From Vibrio pelagius (lineage in GTDB: Bacteria > Pseudomonadota > Gammaproteobacteria > Enterobacterales > Vibrionaceae): a stretch of 64,000 bases of DNA. Each line of letters opens with the position of its first letter. The stretch's first letter is position 1. Below the pieces are notes generated by a model. That model was not told where the DNA came from. It saw only the letters and a program-made list of their open reading frames with translations, and ran no database searches. The stretch spans positions 62,001 through 126,000 of the forward strand of contig NZ_AP025503.1 in the NCBI RefSeq assembly GCF_024347575.1, in the 5' to 3' direction. A program made the position numbers and the translations under genes. Of this stretch, positions 9,986 to 20,033 are shown piece after piece.

Positions 9986-10012
9986 AAAAGAGCGACCTGA
10001 GGTCGCTCTTTT
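9986..10012. terminator. Bidirectional terminator between the Lys-rich gene and the DMT exporter
   Basis: AGAGCGACC-TGA-GGTCGCTCT stem flanked by AAAA on the left and TTTT on the right, between convergent genes. Confidence 0.88.
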
Positions 10013-10040
10013 GGGGTTTGCAACTGAGCTTTGTTTGCAT

Positions 10041-10919
10041 TTAAGCTTTGTTCAGGCTCTGCTCAACACGCCTTTTAACCCACGTCTCATTCACCCACAG
10101 TGACAACAAGATAATCCCGCCACCAATCGACAGTCTCACCAGGTCTACATCACGGTTCCAAATGAGAATATTCACCACTAACCCAGCAGGCACCAGTGCA
10201 TTATTCATTACCGCAAGTGCGCCTGCGTTGACGAGGCTTGCGCCCTTATTCCAGAAGAAGTAACCCAAACCTGAGGCGATTAAGCCAAGGTAGATCAAGA
10301 TACCCCATTGAGTGGACGTCGTTGGCAGTTTATCGCTATTACCAAGCAGTAAGAAGGCCACTGACGCGACGCAGAATGCGCCAAGATAGAAATAACCAAA
10401 CACGGTATGCTGTGGTAATTCGACAGACTCTTGCTCCATAATGGTTTTATAGCCAACCTGACCAATGGCAAAACAGAGGTTCGCACCTTGAACAACAAGG
10501 AAGCCCATTAGGAAGTTGTCATTAACACCTGCGAACTTAATGAACGCGGCACCGGCGACTGCGATTGCTGCTGTCACTAAATACCAAGGCGAGAACTGAC
10601 CTTTTAAGAAGTCATAAATCAGGGTGACGTAAATCGGCGTGAAGACGGTGAACAACAGCACCTCTGGTACTGAAAGCAGTAAAAACGACTGATAGTAGAA
10701 GCAGTACATCAAGCCAAGCTGTATGCCGCCAATCGTCATCAGCTTCGCGATCAGTTTTTTTGAAATGCCTCGAAACTTCAAGAAAGGAAGGAAGACCAGT
10801 CCGGCAAGCGCGACGCGCATCCAGACGGAAAACCATGAATCAACCTGACCCGCGAGATAAACCCCGATCAGGCTGAAAGAGAAGGCCCAAAGAAGGGTAA
10901 CACCAGATAAATAACGCAT
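10041..10919 (-). CDS. DMT-superfamily (EamA) membrane transporter
   Basis: This protein of 292 residues consists almost entirely of hydrophobic segments, consistent with ten membrane helices arranged as two EamA repeats, the usual build of drug/metabolite exporters in the inner membrane. Typical end-of-repeat features are seen: a conserved YLGLIASGLGYFFWNKGA segment near residues 228-245 and a short basic C-terminus. The substrate cannot be told from sequence. It is on the opposite strand from its upstream neighbour and lies 51 bp downstream of uspA, in the same direction, so co-transcription with uspA is possible. Confidence 0.88.
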   Translation of the reverse strand: MRYLSGVTLLWAFSFSLIGVYLAGQVDSWFSVWMRVALAGLVFLPFLKFRGISKKLIAKLMTIGGIQLGLMYCFYYQSFLLLSVPEVLLFTVFTPIYVTLIYDFLKGQFSPWYLVTAAIAVAGAAFIKFAGVNDNFLMGFLVVQGANLCFAIGQVGYKTIMEQESVELPQHTVFGYFYLGAFCVASVAFLLLGNSDKLPTTSTQWGILIYLGLIASGLGYFFWNKGASLVNAGALAVMNNALVPAGLVVNILIWNRDVDLVRLSIGGGIILLSLWVNETWVKRRVEQSLNKA

Positions 10920-10970
10920 AACAATAATTCGTAGTAAAAGTATGCGCTTATGTTACCCAACTGTAATCAA

Positions 10971-11405
10971 TTAGTCTTCTGGATCCCGTAATGGAATGAC
11001 CAGCATATCGACTGGGGTGGCGTTTATCAGTTGGCGAGTCGAAGACAGCAGCTTACTCCAAAAATCTTGATGGTGACCACAAACCACGAGATCGACATTG
11101 TACTCTTTGATGGTATCGCACAGCTCATGGCTGAGGTCCCCGCTGCCCACTAAGGTGTGGGTGATTGGGTATTGCGCGTGCTCAGCAAAGTCACTCAATT
11201 GAATACGAGAAGCTTCCATCGCATTGTGTTGGGTTTCGGCCATGTTGATATCAATTAGCCCTGTATAGAGCTCTGCATAGTTGATATCGATGTGGATAAA
11301 AGAGACTTTGGCATCCAGCGGTTTAGCTAGTGCGACTGCTTTGTCTACGATCAGTTTACTGTCGTCAGATAAATCGACGGCGACCAAAATATGTTTGTAA
11401 CTCAT
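10971..11405 (-). CDS. uspA: Universal stress protein A
   Basis: Cytosolic stress protein of 144 residues with a single Usp domain. The N-terminus [17 protein letters not shown] is characteristic of UspA. The ATP-binding G-2x-G-9x-G(S/T) motif of the ATP-binding subgroup is not clear, as expected for the UspA/C/D type. It is divergent from ftnA and near uspB, matching the enterobacterial uspA-uspB pairing, with ftnA inserted between them. The start at 11405 has AAGGAG upstream on the minus strand. Confidence 0.95.
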   Translation of the reverse strand: MSYKHILVAVDLSDDSKLIVDKAVALAKPLDAKVSFIHIDINYAELYTGLIDINMAETQHNAMEASRIQLSDFAEHAQYPITHTLVGSGDLSHELCDTIKEYNVDLVVCGHHQDFWSKLLSSTRQLINATPVDMLVIPLRDPED

Positions 11406-11551
11406 ACCGCTATCTCCTTACTCATTGTCTAGTTAAAGATTAGCACTAAGGTTGGTGTTTTTTTGTTGAAGTGATCTCATATCCACTCTCTTGCGTAGGA
11501 TTACATTAAAATGACGGTTAATTAATAGCCTGCGAGATATTCATAAAATAG

Positions 11552-11560
11552 TGATATAAT
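11552..11560 (+). promoter_or_regulatory. Extended -10 promoter of ftnA
   Basis: TGATATAAT is an exact extended -10 (TGnTATAAT), 32 bp before the ftnA start codon. No good -35 is seen, which is normal for this class. Confidence 0.7.
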
Positions 11561-11592
11561 GGGGAAAACGAAGGCGTAACTAGGAGACGTAA

Positions 11593-12123
11593 ATGCTGTC
11601 TACAACTATGGTTGAACAACTGAATGAGCAAATTAATCTAGAATTTTTCTCATCCAATCTATACTTACAAATGAGTGCTTGGTGTGAAGATAAAGGATTT
11701 GAAGGAGCAGCAGAGTTTTTACGCGCTCATGCAGTGGAAGAAATGGAACATATGCAGCGTTTGTTCACTTATGTGAGTGAAACAGGTGCGATGCCTATTC
11801 TAGGTGCAATCGAAGCACCAAAGCATGAGTTTGAGAGCCTAGGTGCTGTTTTCCGCGAGACTTACGAACATGAGCAGATGATCACAGATAAGATCAATAA
11901 ACTGGCTCACGTTGCTTTCAGCACACAAGATTACTCTACCTTTAACTTCCTACAGTGGTATGTCGCTGAGCAGCACGAGGAAGAGAAACTGTTCAAAGGT
12001 ATTCTGGATAAGCTAGAGCTTGTTGGTGAAGATGGCAAAGCCCTATTCTTTATTGATAAAGACTTAGCGCAATTGGCAAAAGATGGTTCATCTTCAATTA
12101 TGGATGCTCCTGCAGCGGTATAA
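11593..12123 (+). CDS. ftnA: Ferritin-type iron storage protein
   Basis: Ferritin of 176 residues. It oxidises Fe(II) and stores iron as a mineral inside a 24-subunit shell in the cytosol. Ferroxidase ligands are in place: the Glu of [13 protein letters not shown] (about residue 17), the EEMEHM motif (about residues 49-54) and the later Glu/Gln-containing [10 protein letters not shown] helix (about residues 122-131). Heme-binding bacterioferritin features are absent, so this is the FtnA type. The start is preceded by TAGGAG. Iron storage genes are often reduced when RyhB is high; the window also encodes ryhB, though direct pairing was not tested. Confidence 0.95.
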   Translation: MLSTTMVEQLNEQINLEFFSSNLYLQMSAWCEDKGFEGAAEFLRAHAVEEMEHMQRLFTYVSETGAMPILGAIEAPKHEFESLGAVFRETYEHEQMITDKINKLAHVAFSTQDYSTFNFLQWYVAEQHEEEKLFKGILDKLELVGEDGKALFFIDKDLAQLAKDGSSSIMDAPAAV

Positions 12124-12128
12124 GCTGT

Positions 12129-12156
12129 AAGAAAAAGCTCTGATTGTCTTTTTCTT
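12129..12156 (+). terminator. Possible weak terminator after ftnA
   Basis: AAGAAAAAG and CTTTTTCTT form a perfect 9-bp but AT-rich stem with a 10-base loop just after the ftnA stop. It is weak and may be only partly effective, allowing read-through to uspB. Confidence 0.4.
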
Positions 12157-12189
12157 TTGAGTAGCCTGTGAGGGTGTAGGGAGGAAAGG

Positions 12190-12513
12190 ATGATCAGTGG
12201 CGATACTATTCTACTAGCATTGATGGTTGTGACCTGCGTTAACTTGGTTCGCTATGTTACGGCACTCAGAAAACTCATCTATATCATGCGCGAGGCGCAC
12301 CCGCTTTTGTATCAACAAGTCGATGGTGGTGGTTTCTTCACGACCCACGGCAACGTGACCAAGCAGGTGAGGCTATTTAGCTATATCAAGAGTAAAGAGT
12401 ACCATCACCACCACGATCCGGTATTTACTGGTAAATGCGATAGAGTAAGAGAGCTATTCATTTTATCTGTCTCTCTACTGGGTGTAACGTTACTAGCGGC
12501 ATTCTTGGTTTAA
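12190..12513 (+). CDS. uspB: Universal stress protein B
   Basis: Inner-membrane protein of 107 residues with one hydrophobic helix at each end (about 5-22 and 88-106) and a basic, His-rich middle (YHHHH). This arrangement and the [18 protein letters not shown] start match UspB, a sigma-S dependent stress protein linked to ethanol tolerance in E. coli; its biochemical role is unknown. AGGGAGGAAAGG gives a very strong ribosome-binding site. It follows ftnA by 66 bp on the same strand and ends before a good terminator. Confidence 0.92.
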   Translation: MISGDTILLALMVVTCVNLVRYVTALRKLIYIMREAHPLLYQQVDGGGFFTTHGNVTKQVRLFSYIKSKEYHHHHDPVFTGKCDRVRELFILSVSLLGVTLLAAFLV

Positions 12514-12631
12514 ACCAGTCTGATGTAATAGGTAGAGTACCCAAAAGATGCATGGCATTGCGCCCTATGTGAGCGCGATGTAGGCAATTGCAAAGTTAAA
12601 ATTTGACGCTAGAATAGCGAGCAAAGAGTAA

Positions 12632-12660
12632 GGATGTGCTGATAACGCACATCCTTTTTT
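12632..12660 (+). terminator. Terminator after uspB
   Basis: GGATGTGC (12632-12639) pairs perfectly with GCACATCC (12647-12654) across TGATAAC and is followed by a T-run. Confidence 0.9.
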
Positions 12661-12723
12661 ATTGGTAACGTCACTGGTATAGGAAGTACTGAGTGATGAC
12701 TGGGTAAGATTAAGCAGAACACA

Positions 12724-13917
12724 ATGAGTGAAAAATTTGATGTCATCGTAATTGGCGCAGGTGCCGCTGGCCTAATGTGTGCCGCAGAAGCGGGCAAACG
12801 AGGTCGACGCGTGCTGGTGGTCGATCATGCCAAAAAGCCAGGTCGAAAAATTTTGATCTCGGGTGGCGGTCGCTGCAATTTCACTAATTACGACGTGTCT
12901 GCTAATAACTACCTATGTAATAACCGTCATTTCGTTAAATCAGCGCTGTCTCAGTACACCAACTGGGACTTCATCTCCATGGTGAGTAAATACGGCATTG
13001 AGTTTGAAGAGCGCGATCATGGACAGTTGTTCTGTGTGAATGACCATACGGCGAAAGATATCGTCAGCATGCTGCTTGCTGAATGTGATGATGCCGGCGT
13101 CCAACAGCGCTACCGCTGTGATGTTCACTCGATAGAAAAAACCGAAGCAGGCTTTCAACTGCACCTGAATACCGAGCAAGTTGAGTGTGAATCTTTGGTC
13201 GTTGCTACCGGAGGCTTGTCGATGCCGAAACTGGGGGCGACGCCATTTGGTTATAAAATCGCTGAACAGTTTGGTTTGTCTGTCATGCCAACCTGTGCCG
13301 GTCTTGTGCCTTTTACTCTGCATAAAGAGGATAAAGAGGACTTTGCTGAGCTATCTGGTATTGCGATCCCTGCAGAAATCACCGCGCAAGATGGTACTCT
13401 GTTCAAAGAAGCGCTGCTGTTTACTCACCGTGGTCTATCAGGCCCTTCTGTTCTGCAAATCTCTTCTTTCTGGAAAGCAGGTCAAGCGGTCTCAATTAAC
13501 CTTGTCCCTGAAGCGGATGTGGCCGAGCTGCTTGAGCGCTCACGTGAGAAACACCCAAATCAAAGCTTGAAGAATACGCTGGCGAAAGTACTACCCAAAC
13601 GTCTGGTAGAAGCTCTAATTGAACGTAAAGAGCTGCAAGACAAACCACTCAAGCAATTCAATGAGAAGCAACTGGCCGCGATCACCGAGCATCTAGAAAA
13701 CTGGAAAATCGCGCCAAATGGTACTGAAGGCTACCGTACTGCAGAAGTAACCTTGGGCGGTGTTGATACTGATCACCTGTCGTCAAAAACGATGGAGTGT
13801 AAGACCGTACCAGGCTTATACTTTGTTGGTGAAGTGATGGATGTTACCGGTTGGTTGGGAGGCTATAACTTTCAATGGTGTTGGAGCTCTGGTTTCGCAG
13901 CAGGGCAGTGGGTATAG
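12724..13917 (+). CDS. yhiN: NAD(P)/FAD-dependent oxidoreductase, HI0933/YhiN (BaiN-like) family
   Basis: Predicted flavoprotein of 397 residues. The N-terminus carries the FAD-binding GAGAAG motif (residues about 11-16), then GRKILISGGGRCNFTN, a signature of the HI0933 family. Near the C-terminus, GLYFVGEVMDVTGWLGGYNFQWCWSSGF is the second FAD contact typical of this family. The reaction in Gram-negative bacteria is not established; the gut enzyme BaiN acts on bile acids, but that should not be transferred here. Its place after uspB matches E. coli yhiN. Confidence 0.9.
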   Translation: MSEKFDVIVIGAGAAGLMCAAEAGKRGRRVLVVDHAKKPGRKILISGGGRCNFTNYDVSANNYLCNNRHFVKSALSQYTNWDFISMVSKYGIEFEERDHGQLFCVNDHTAKDIVSMLLAECDDAGVQQRYRCDVHSIEKTEAGFQLHLNTEQVECESLVVATGGLSMPKLGATPFGYKIAEQFGLSVMPTCAGLVPFTLHKEDKEDFAELSGIAIPAEITAQDGTLFKEALLFTHRGLSGPSVLQISSFWKAGQAVSINLVPEADVAELLERSREKHPNQSLKNTLAKVLPKRLVEALIERKELQDKPLKQFNEKQLAAITEHLENWKIAPNGTEGYRTAEVTLGGVDTDHLSSKTMECKTVPGLYFVGEVMDVTGWLGGYNFQWCWSSGFAAGQWV

Positions 13918-13940
13918 CGCCTAGTTTAATCATAGAAAAA

Positions 13941-13967
13941 GGTGAGTCATGAAAGACTCACCTTTTT
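13941..13967. terminator. Terminator between yhiN and the second DMT exporter
   Basis: GGTGAGTC (13941-13948) pairs with GACTCACC (13955-13962), with A-run before and T-run after, so it can serve both convergent genes. Confidence 0.9.
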
Positions 13968-14013
13968 GTATTTTAGGAACGTAATTCGGACTTTAAGCTC
14001 TATTTAGGCGTTT

Positions 14014-14907
14014 TTAGGCGCTTTTGCCCTTAGATAGCTTGAGTTGTTGAATTACTAAGCCAGTAATGATCAGCACCAAGCCGAATAAAGTGGATGGATG
14101 AATTTCTTCACCTATGATGGTTGCGAGAAGCATTAATGAGATAAACGGTGATGCAAAAATCAGATTACTGATACGCGCAGTGTTATTGGTGGATTTAAGT
14201 GCTGATAGCCACAATACAAAGGTAATCCCCATCTCAAACAGGCCAACATAAGTGACGGCCATCCAGCCCTTAGCTGTGATCTGACTAAAGCCTTGTCCTT
14301 CATACAGAGTTAAGCCAATTGCAAAAGGCAGTGCAACTAAGAAGCCGAGCAATACACCCACCACGGGATCGGCTCTGTTTTTGGTGTTTAAGATCCAGTA
14401 ACCCGCCCAAAGCAGTGTTGATAACAGCGCTAAACCAACGCCGAGTGGACTATCAAACTGCATCCCCAACACATCGCCCTTGGTCGCGATCACAACCACA
14501 CCTAAGTAGCTGAAGGTACAGGCCACCCAGTCTTGCTTGCGAATCTTCTGCCCCAAGAAAACAGCCGCCATTAAGGTCAAGGTGATCGCCCAACTGTAGT
14601 TGATCGCTTGAGCTTGAGAAGCAGGGAGCAGGTCGTAAGCTTTAAAGAGAATCAGATAATAAGCCAGCGGATTGACGAGGCCGAGCAGTAAGTAATACCA
14701 AGGGTTAGCAAAAAAGGTAGTAGAGAGCTGAGAAAGCTTGCCTTGGAAGTAACAAATAACGATCAGAGCAATCGAAGAGACAACGCTGGCAATAGTCAGC
14801 ATTTGAATCGGTGAAAACTCAGCTAAGGTTAGCTTAAAAGCGGTGGCTACCGTTGACCAGAGTAGTACCGCGGAAAGGCCAAAGCCGAGGGCGCGACGTT
14901 CGTTCAT
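14014..14907 (-). CDS. DMT-superfamily (EamA) membrane transporter, second copy type
   Basis: A multi-helix inner-membrane protein of 297 residues with two EamA repeats, convergent with yhiN and divergent from rmuC. It is not a close duplicate of the exporter at 10041-10919: lengths are similar but the sequences differ throughout. The segment LLPASQAQAINYSWAITLTLMAAVFLGQKI is typical of the first repeat end. The substrate is unknown. The start at 14907 gives a short cytosolic N-terminus (MNERRALGFG) before the first helix. Confidence 0.88.
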   Translation of the reverse strand: MNERRALGFGLSAVLLWSTVATAFKLTLAEFSPIQMLTIASVVSSIALIVICYFQGKLSQLSTTFFANPWYYLLLGLVNPLAYYLILFKAYDLLPASQAQAINYSWAITLTLMAAVFLGQKIRKQDWVACTFSYLGVVVIATKGDVLGMQFDSPLGVGLALLSTLLWAGYWILNTKNRADPVVGVLLGFLVALPFAIGLTLYEGQGFSQITAKGWMAVTYVGLFEMGITFVLWLSALKSTNNTARISNLIFASPFISLMLLATIIGEEIHPSTLFGLVLIITGLVIQQLKLSKGKSA

Positions 14908-15042
14908 AAAAGCTCATCAAGTTGAATAAGGTAAAGGTGGAAGCTTAGTCTATATGTCGAAATTTAATACGGCAAACTGGACATTTATCCAGTATCAAAA
15001 TACCATTTAATGAGTTATCTCCAATTAGGCTAAGTTACTACC

Positions 15043-16575
15043 ATGCAATGGATTATCGATCACCAAACGACCCTTATCGCAGCCGCTTCAACCGCGGTAA
15101 TCAGCGGTAGCCTTGTGGGTTGGTGGATTAAGCAGAAACTTTTATTCCAACAGCAGCTTTTAGAGCAGCAGTTGAAGTCTGATCGTCAGTTGCATGAGTC
15201 GCAAACTGCCCAGCTAAAGGCCTCATTAGCAGAGGCTCAGCAAGAGCTTGATGAGCTCGATGATGAGCGTGACAAAGCTGCTTTTGAGCTTAAGCAAGCC
15301 CACGGTAAGGTCATGGCGGCGATGGAGAAATTGCGTTATTTCGAAGCGGTAAAACAAGAGCGCCAGCAGTACTTTGATGAGATTAATAGTCTTAAAGATC
15401 AAAAATCTGAGCTTGAAGCCGAGTTGCGAGAGCAAGAAGCGCGTCACGACCAAGAGAACCTTGCCAACCACGAAAAGCTGCAGCTTTTAGAGCAAGCAGA
15501 AACACGTTTGAAGCAGCAGTTTGAGCACCTCGCCAACCAGCTTTTTGAGGCCAAAACCGCTAAGGTCGATCAGCAGAATAAGCAGAGCTTAGAGGGGCTA
15601 TTATCTCCACTCAGAGAACAGCTTGAGGGCTTTAAGAAACAGGTTAATGACAGCTTTAGTCAAGAAGCCAAAGAGCGTCACACCTTAGTTCATGAGCTCA
15701 AGAACTTGCAACGCCTGAATGAAAGCATGACGCGAGAAGCGGTTAACCTGACTCAAGCACTTAAAGGCGATAATAAACAGCAAGGCAACTGGGGTGAAGT
15801 GGTACTGGCGCGCGTACTCGCAGAATCCGGCCTGCGAGAAGGGCATGAGTATCAAACTCAGGTCAATTTACAAAATGAAGCGGGTAAGCGCTATCAACCC
15901 GATGTGATTGTTCACTTACCTCAAAACAAACAAGTCATAGTGGATTCGAAAATGGCGCTGGTGGCGTATGAGCGCTACTTCAATGCAGAAAGCGATGCTG
16001 AGCGTGATGTCGCATTGCGTGACCATTTAGTCTCATTGCGCGCGCACATTAAAGGTTTGAGTCAGAAAGATTACCATCAACTGAAAGGCATTCAGAGCCT
16101 CGACTATGTATTGATGTTTATTCCTGTCGAGCCTGCATTCCAAGTGGCGATTCAGGCTGATCCAAGCCTAGTCAAAGACGCGATGGAGCAAAATATTATT
16201 CTGGTTAGCCCAACCACTTTGTTGGTGGCACTACGTACCATTGATAATCTGTGGCGCAATGAGCGTCAGAATCAAAATGCGCAAATCATCGCTGAACGTG
16301 CAAGTAAATTGTACGATAAGCTGCGTTTATTCGTCGATGATATGGAAAGCCTTGGTGGGGCGCTGGACAAAGCAAACCAAAACTATCAAGGGGCGATGAA
16401 TAAGCTCGCAACTGGGCGGGGTAACGTGATTCGTCAGGCCGAGAGCTTCAAACAGCTAGGGGTTGAGGTGAAAAAGCCAATTGCCGTTAGCCTGACAGAG
16501 CTCGCGCAAAACGAGGCTTTTTCAGAAAATGCCTCGTTAGTAGAAAGACAACCCGCTGAGGATAAAGTAAACTAA
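15043..16575 (+). CDS. rmuC: DNA recombination protein RmuC
   Basis: A protein of 510 residues with an N-terminal membrane anchor (about residues 8-27), a long Gln/Glu-rich coiled coil (about 35-180), and the RmuC nuclease-like domain (about 190-450) that includes the VIVDSKMALVAYERY motif with the predicted catalytic Asp-x-Lys. In E. coli, RmuC limits rearrangements at inverted repeats. It sits directly upstream of ubiE, 65 bp away, as in other gammaproteobacteria. The gap holds GCAGCGC...GCGCTGC, a possible weak hairpin without a T-run. Confidence 0.94.
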   Translation: MQWIIDHQTTLIAAASTAVISGSLVGWWIKQKLLFQQQLLEQQLKSDRQLHESQTAQLKASLAEAQQELDELDDERDKAAFELKQAHGKVMAAMEKLRYFEAVKQERQQYFDEINSLKDQKSELEAELREQEARHDQENLANHEKLQLLEQAETRLKQQFEHLANQLFEAKTAKVDQQNKQSLEGLLSPLREQLEGFKKQVNDSFSQEAKERHTLVHELKNLQRLNESMTREAVNLTQALKGDNKQQGNWGEVVLARVLAESGLREGHEYQTQVNLQNEAGKRYQPDVIVHLPQNKQVIVDSKMALVAYERYFNAESDAERDVALRDHLVSLRAHIKGLSQKDYHQLKGIQSLDYVLMFIPVEPAFQVAIQADPSLVKDAMEQNIILVSPTTLLVALRTIDNLWRNERQNQNAQIIAERASKLYDKLRLFVDDMESLGGALDKANQNYQGAMNKLATGRGNVIRQAESFKQLGVEVKKPIAVSLTELAQNEAFSENASLVERQPAEDKVN

Positions 16576-16640
16576 TCGACCGCAGCGCGTTCAAAGGCTT
16601 ATTGCGCTGCCATTGAGGACTTACCAGGGTAGAGAACAGC

Positions 16641-17420
16641 ATGACGGACACCAGTGTGCAAACAAATACAGTAGTAGAATCAGAAACCACACACTTTGGT
16701 TTTGAGACAGTCGCAAAAGAAGAAAAAGTTGCGAAAGTTGCAGAGGTTTTTCACTCTGTAGCTGCGAAGTACGACATTATGAATGACCTGATGTCAGGTG
16801 GTGTTCACCGTCTATGGAAGCGCTTTACCATTGATTGCAGTGGCGTACGCCCAGGTCAACGCATCTTAGACCTTGGTGGTGGTACTGGCGACCTAACCGC
16901 AAAATTCTCGCGCATTGTGGGCGAGAACGGCCACGTAGTCCTTGCTGATATCAACAACTCGATGCTGAATGTGGGCCGTGACAAGCTGCGTGATAGCGGT
17001 ATTGTTGGTAACGTTCACTACGTTCAAGCGAACGCAGAAGAGCTGCCATTCCCAGATAACTACTTTGATTGCATCACTATCAGCTTCTGTCTACGTAACG
17101 TAACAGACAAGGACAAAGCACTTCGTTCAATGTTCCGCGTGTTGAAGCCAGGCGGTCGTCTATTGGTATTGGAGTTTTCTAAGCCAGTACTTGAGCCACT
17201 TTCAAAAGTGTACGACGCCTACTCATTCCACCTATTGCCGAAGATGGGTGAGATTATCGCGAATGATGCAGACAGCTACCGTTACCTTGCTGAGTCGATT
17301 CGTATGCACCCAGACCAAGAAACGCTGGAAGGCATGATGCAAGAAGCGGGCTTTGAAAATACGAAGTACTACAACCTAACCGGCGGTATTGTTGCGCTAC
17401 ACCGCGGTTATAAGTTCTAA
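16641..17420 (+). CDS. ubiE: Ubiquinone/menaquinone C-methyltransferase UbiE
   Basis: SAM-dependent enzyme that carries out the C-methylation shared by ubiquinone and menaquinone synthesis. It has 259 residues, close to E. coli UbiE. The SAM-binding [14 protein letters not shown] motif (about residues 75-88) and the family signature segments [17 protein letters not shown] and FLELSKP-like LEFSKP are present, as is the C-terminal [12 protein letters not shown]. It begins the ubiE-ubiJ-ubiB cluster. Confidence 0.97.
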   Translation: MTDTSVQTNTVVESETTHFGFETVAKEEKVAKVAEVFHSVAAKYDIMNDLMSGGVHRLWKRFTIDCSGVRPGQRILDLGGGTGDLTAKFSRIVGENGHVVLADINNSMLNVGRDKLRDSGIVGNVHYVQANAEELPFPDNYFDCITISFCLRNVTDKDKALRSMFRVLKPGGRLLVLEFSKPVLEPLSKVYDAYSFHLLPKMGEIIANDADSYRYLAESIRMHPDQETLEGMMQEAGFENTKYYNLTGGIVALHRGYKF

Positions 17421-17460
17421 GACAGAACTCAAGTAAAATCGACAACGAATTATAAGATAC

Positions 17461-17490
17461 AACGGATAGGTTTCGGCTTATCCGTTTTCA
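17461..17490 (+). terminator. Hairpin between ubiE and ubiJ
   Basis: AACGGATA (17461-17468) pairs with TATCCGTT (17479-17486), then TTCAAAGG. It looks like a weak intrinsic terminator or attenuator inside an otherwise continuous cluster. It may set the ratio of ubiE to ubiJ-ubiB messages. Confidence 0.5.
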
Positions 17491-17505
17491 AAGGTAAGGA
17501 CAGTC

Positions 17506-18111
17506 ATGCCATTTGACTCACTAGTAACGGCAGTTATCGAAACCTCTTTAAATACACTCGTCAACGACGATCCCGATTTGGTGCGTCGTTTATCGCGTTT
17601 AAAGGGTCAGATCATTCAGGTGAACCTTAAAGAGCTCAATAAGACTCTGACATTTGTGTTTAGCCAACAAATAGACGTATTAGCAGACTACGAAGGGCAA
17701 CCAGACTGTTACCTCTCTTTGAATTTATCTGTGCTTCCTGAGTTACGTGAACAATCGAACATCACGAAGCTGATCAAGCAGGATAAGCTGGTCCTTGAAG
17801 GTGATATTCAGTTAGCGCAGAAGTTTGCTCAACTGATGACCGACTGCAAACCCGATCTTGAAGAGTGGCTATCACGCGTGACCGGTGATGTCGTGGCGCA
17901 CACACTAGTGCAAGGCGCGAAGAACGTTGGCGGTTTTGTCGCGTCTCAAGCCAACAAACACCAGAACCATTTTGCACAAGTACTGACGGAAGAGTGGAAG
18001 ATCGCTCCTGCACCGTTAGAAGTCGCACACTTCTGTGATCAGGTTGATGATGTGAAAAGCGCAGCAGCTCGCCTTGAAGCCAAATTGAACGCTCTATTGG
18101 AGAAAGCATGA
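17506..18111 (+). CDS. ubiJ: Ubiquinone biosynthesis accessory factor UbiJ
   Basis: Cytosolic lipid-binding factor of aerobic ubiquinone synthesis. It has 201 residues: an SCP2-type domain in the N-terminal half (about 10-125), which can hold hydrophobic quinone intermediates, and a helical C-terminus. Position between ubiE and ubiB is diagnostic. Its stop overlaps the ubiB start by 4 bp (ATGA), so ubiJ and ubiB are translationally coupled. Confidence 0.93.
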   Translation: MPFDSLVTAVIETSLNTLVNDDPDLVRRLSRLKGQIIQVNLKELNKTLTFVFSQQIDVLADYEGQPDCYLSLNLSVLPELREQSNITKLIKQDKLVLEGDIQLAQKFAQLMTDCKPDLEEWLSRVTGDVVAHTLVQGAKNVGGFVASQANKHQNHFAQVLTEEWKIAPAPLEVAHFCDQVDDVKSAAARLEAKLNALLEKA

Positions 18112-19742
18112 CGCTGGCAGAACTGAAACGTCTTTATCATATTATTAAGGTACAGTTAGAGTACGGCCTTGATGAATTGATGCCTGAGCACCAGTTGACC
18201 AAAGCGCCGCTGCTGGCAAGAAAGTCTCTTTTTTGGCTTAAAAATCGTCATCAAGACAAAGAGCTGGGTCATCGCCTACGCTTAGCATTGCAAGAGCTTG
18301 GCCCTGTGTGGATTAAATTTGGTCAGATGATGTCGACACGACGTGATCTGTTTCCTCCGCACATCGCTGATCAGTTAGCCCTGTTGCAAGACCAAGTCGC
18401 GCCGTTTGACGGTGAGTTAGCCAAGTGCGATATGGAAAAGGCGTTGGGCGGCAGTTTAGATAACTGGTTTACCGACTTTGACATTAAGCCATTGGCATCC
18501 GCATCCATCGCACAGGTGCATACGGCAAAGCTCAAAGATTCGGGCCGTGAGGTGGTACTTAAGGTAATTCGCCCTGATATTCGCCCTGTGATTGATGCAG
18601 ATCTAAAACTGATGCACCGAATGGCGAGTATAGTCGCCAAGTCGCTTCCTGAAGCACGTCGTTTAAAACCGGTTGAGGTGGTGAAAGAGTACGAGAAAAC
18701 GCTACTCGATGAACTTGACCTAAGACGCGAAGCAGCGAACGCAATTCAGCTGCGTCGTAATTTTGAAGGCAGTGAAGAGCTGTATGTTCCGGAAGTGATA
18801 CCGGATCTGAGCAGTGAAACCTTGATGGTCTCTGAACGCATCTACGGTATCCAAGTCTCGGATATCCCGATGCTGGAAGCCAATGGCACCAACATGAAGC
18901 TGTTGGCGGAGCGCGGCGTTTCCGTGTTCTTTACCCAAGTGTTTCGTGACAGCTTCTTCCATGCGGACATGCACCCGGGTAACGTATTCGTAAACCCAGA
19001 GAATCCAGACAATCCACAATGGATTGGTCTAGATTGCGGCATTGTTGGAACGCTAAACAGTGAAGACAAGCGCTACTTGGCAGAGAACTTATTGGCTTTC
19101 TTCAACCGAGATTATCGCAAAGTGGCGGAGCTACACGTTGATTCAGGTTGGGTACCACATGACACTAACGTTGATGATTTTGAGTTCGCGATTCGCATGG
19201 TGTGTGAGCCGATTTTTGCCAAACCTTTGGGTGAGATCTCATTTGGCCATGTGTTGCTAAACTTATTTAATACGGCAAGGCGTTTTAATATGGAGGTTCA
19301 GCCTCAGCTGGTCCTTCTACAAAAGACCTTACTGTATATTGAAGGGTTGGGGCGTCAGCTTTACCCACAGCTGGATTTGTGGGAGACAGCAAAGCCTTTC
19401 CTAGAAACTTGGATGATGAACCAAGTGGGTCCGCAGGCAGTGATTAACGCTGTTAAAGACCGAGCGCCTTTCTGGGCAGAGAAGCTGCCGGAATTGCCGG
19501 AGCTGCTTTATGACAGTTTGCGCCAAGGTAAAGCGATGAATCAACGAATGGATCAGCTTTATCAAGGTTATAGAGAAAGCAAACGTCAGCAAGCGACGGG
19601 TAAATTTTTGTTTGGCGTTGGAGCAACTTTAGTCGTATGCTCCGCAATATTAGTTTCAAGCCCTTACCAGCAGTTATCTATGGGCTGTGGCATCGCAGGT
19701 GTCACATTTTGGCTGCTAAGTTGGCGAGCTTACCGTCGTTAA
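18108..19742 (+). CDS. ubiB: Ubiquinone biosynthesis regulatory ATPase/kinase UbiB
   Basis: Atypical kinase-like ADCK/UbiB family protein of 544 residues required for ubiquinone synthesis, membrane-bound by two C-terminal helices (about 497-541). The family KxGQ motif appears as [14 protein letters not shown] (about residues 70-83); the Ala-rich nucleotide loop is ASASIAQVH; the metal-binding segment is [11 protein letters not shown] followed by LDCGIVG. The gene is coupled to ubiJ and is followed by tatA after 51 bp. Confidence 0.96.
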   Translation: MTLAELKRLYHIIKVQLEYGLDELMPEHQLTKAPLLARKSLFWLKNRHQDKELGHRLRLALQELGPVWIKFGQMMSTRRDLFPPHIADQLALLQDQVAPFDGELAKCDMEKALGGSLDNWFTDFDIKPLASASIAQVHTAKLKDSGREVVLKVIRPDIRPVIDADLKLMHRMASIVAKSLPEARRLKPVEVVKEYEKTLLDELDLRREAANAIQLRRNFEGSEELYVPEVIPDLSSETLMVSERIYGIQVSDIPMLEANGTNMKLLAERGVSVFFTQVFRDSFFHADMHPGNVFVNPENPDNPQWIGLDCGIVGTLNSEDKRYLAENLLAFFNRDYRKVAELHVDSGWVPHDTNVDDFEFAIRMVCEPIFAKPLGEISFGHVLLNLFNTARRFNMEVQPQLVLLQKTLLYIEGLGRQLYPQLDLWETAKPFLETWMMNQVGPQAVINAVKDRAPFWAEKLPELPELLYDSLRQGKAMNQRMDQLYQGYRESKRQQATGKFLFGVGATLVVCSAILVSSPYQQLSMGCGIAGVTFWLLSWRAYRR

Positions 19743-19793
19743 GCGGTAGACTTCCTTAATAATTTTTTGTAGACAGACCCGAGGACAATGACA

Positions 19794-20030
19794 ATGGGTG
19801 GAATCAGTATTTGGCAACTTCTAATCATTGCTGTAATCGTAATCTTGCTGTTTGGAACGAAGAAGCTACGCGGTATGGGTGGTGACCTAGGTTCAGCAGT
19901 AAAAGGCTTCAAGAAAGCAATGAATGATGAAGAGCCTGCAAAGAAAGATGCAGACTTTGAACAAAAAAACATTGAACAGCAGAAGACTGACGCAACTGCT
20001 GAAACTAAGAAAGACAAAGAGCAGGCGTAA
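19794..20030 (+). CDS. tatA: Sec-independent translocase subunit TatA
   Basis: Small inner-membrane protein that forms the variable pore of the Tat export system for folded proteins. I choose the second of two ATG codons, at 19794: GAGG at 19781-19784 is then 9 bases away (only 3 from the first), and the protein begins [11 protein letters not shown] as in the family. It has 78 residues: a membrane helix (about 4-20), the FG hinge before an amphipathic helix ([21 protein letters not shown]), and an acidic and basic tail. Confidence 0.96.
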   Translation: MGGISIWQLLIIAVIVILLFGTKKLRGMGGDLGSAVKGFKKAMNDEEPAKKDADFEQKNIEQQKTDATAETKKDKEQA

Positions 20031-20033
20031 GTC

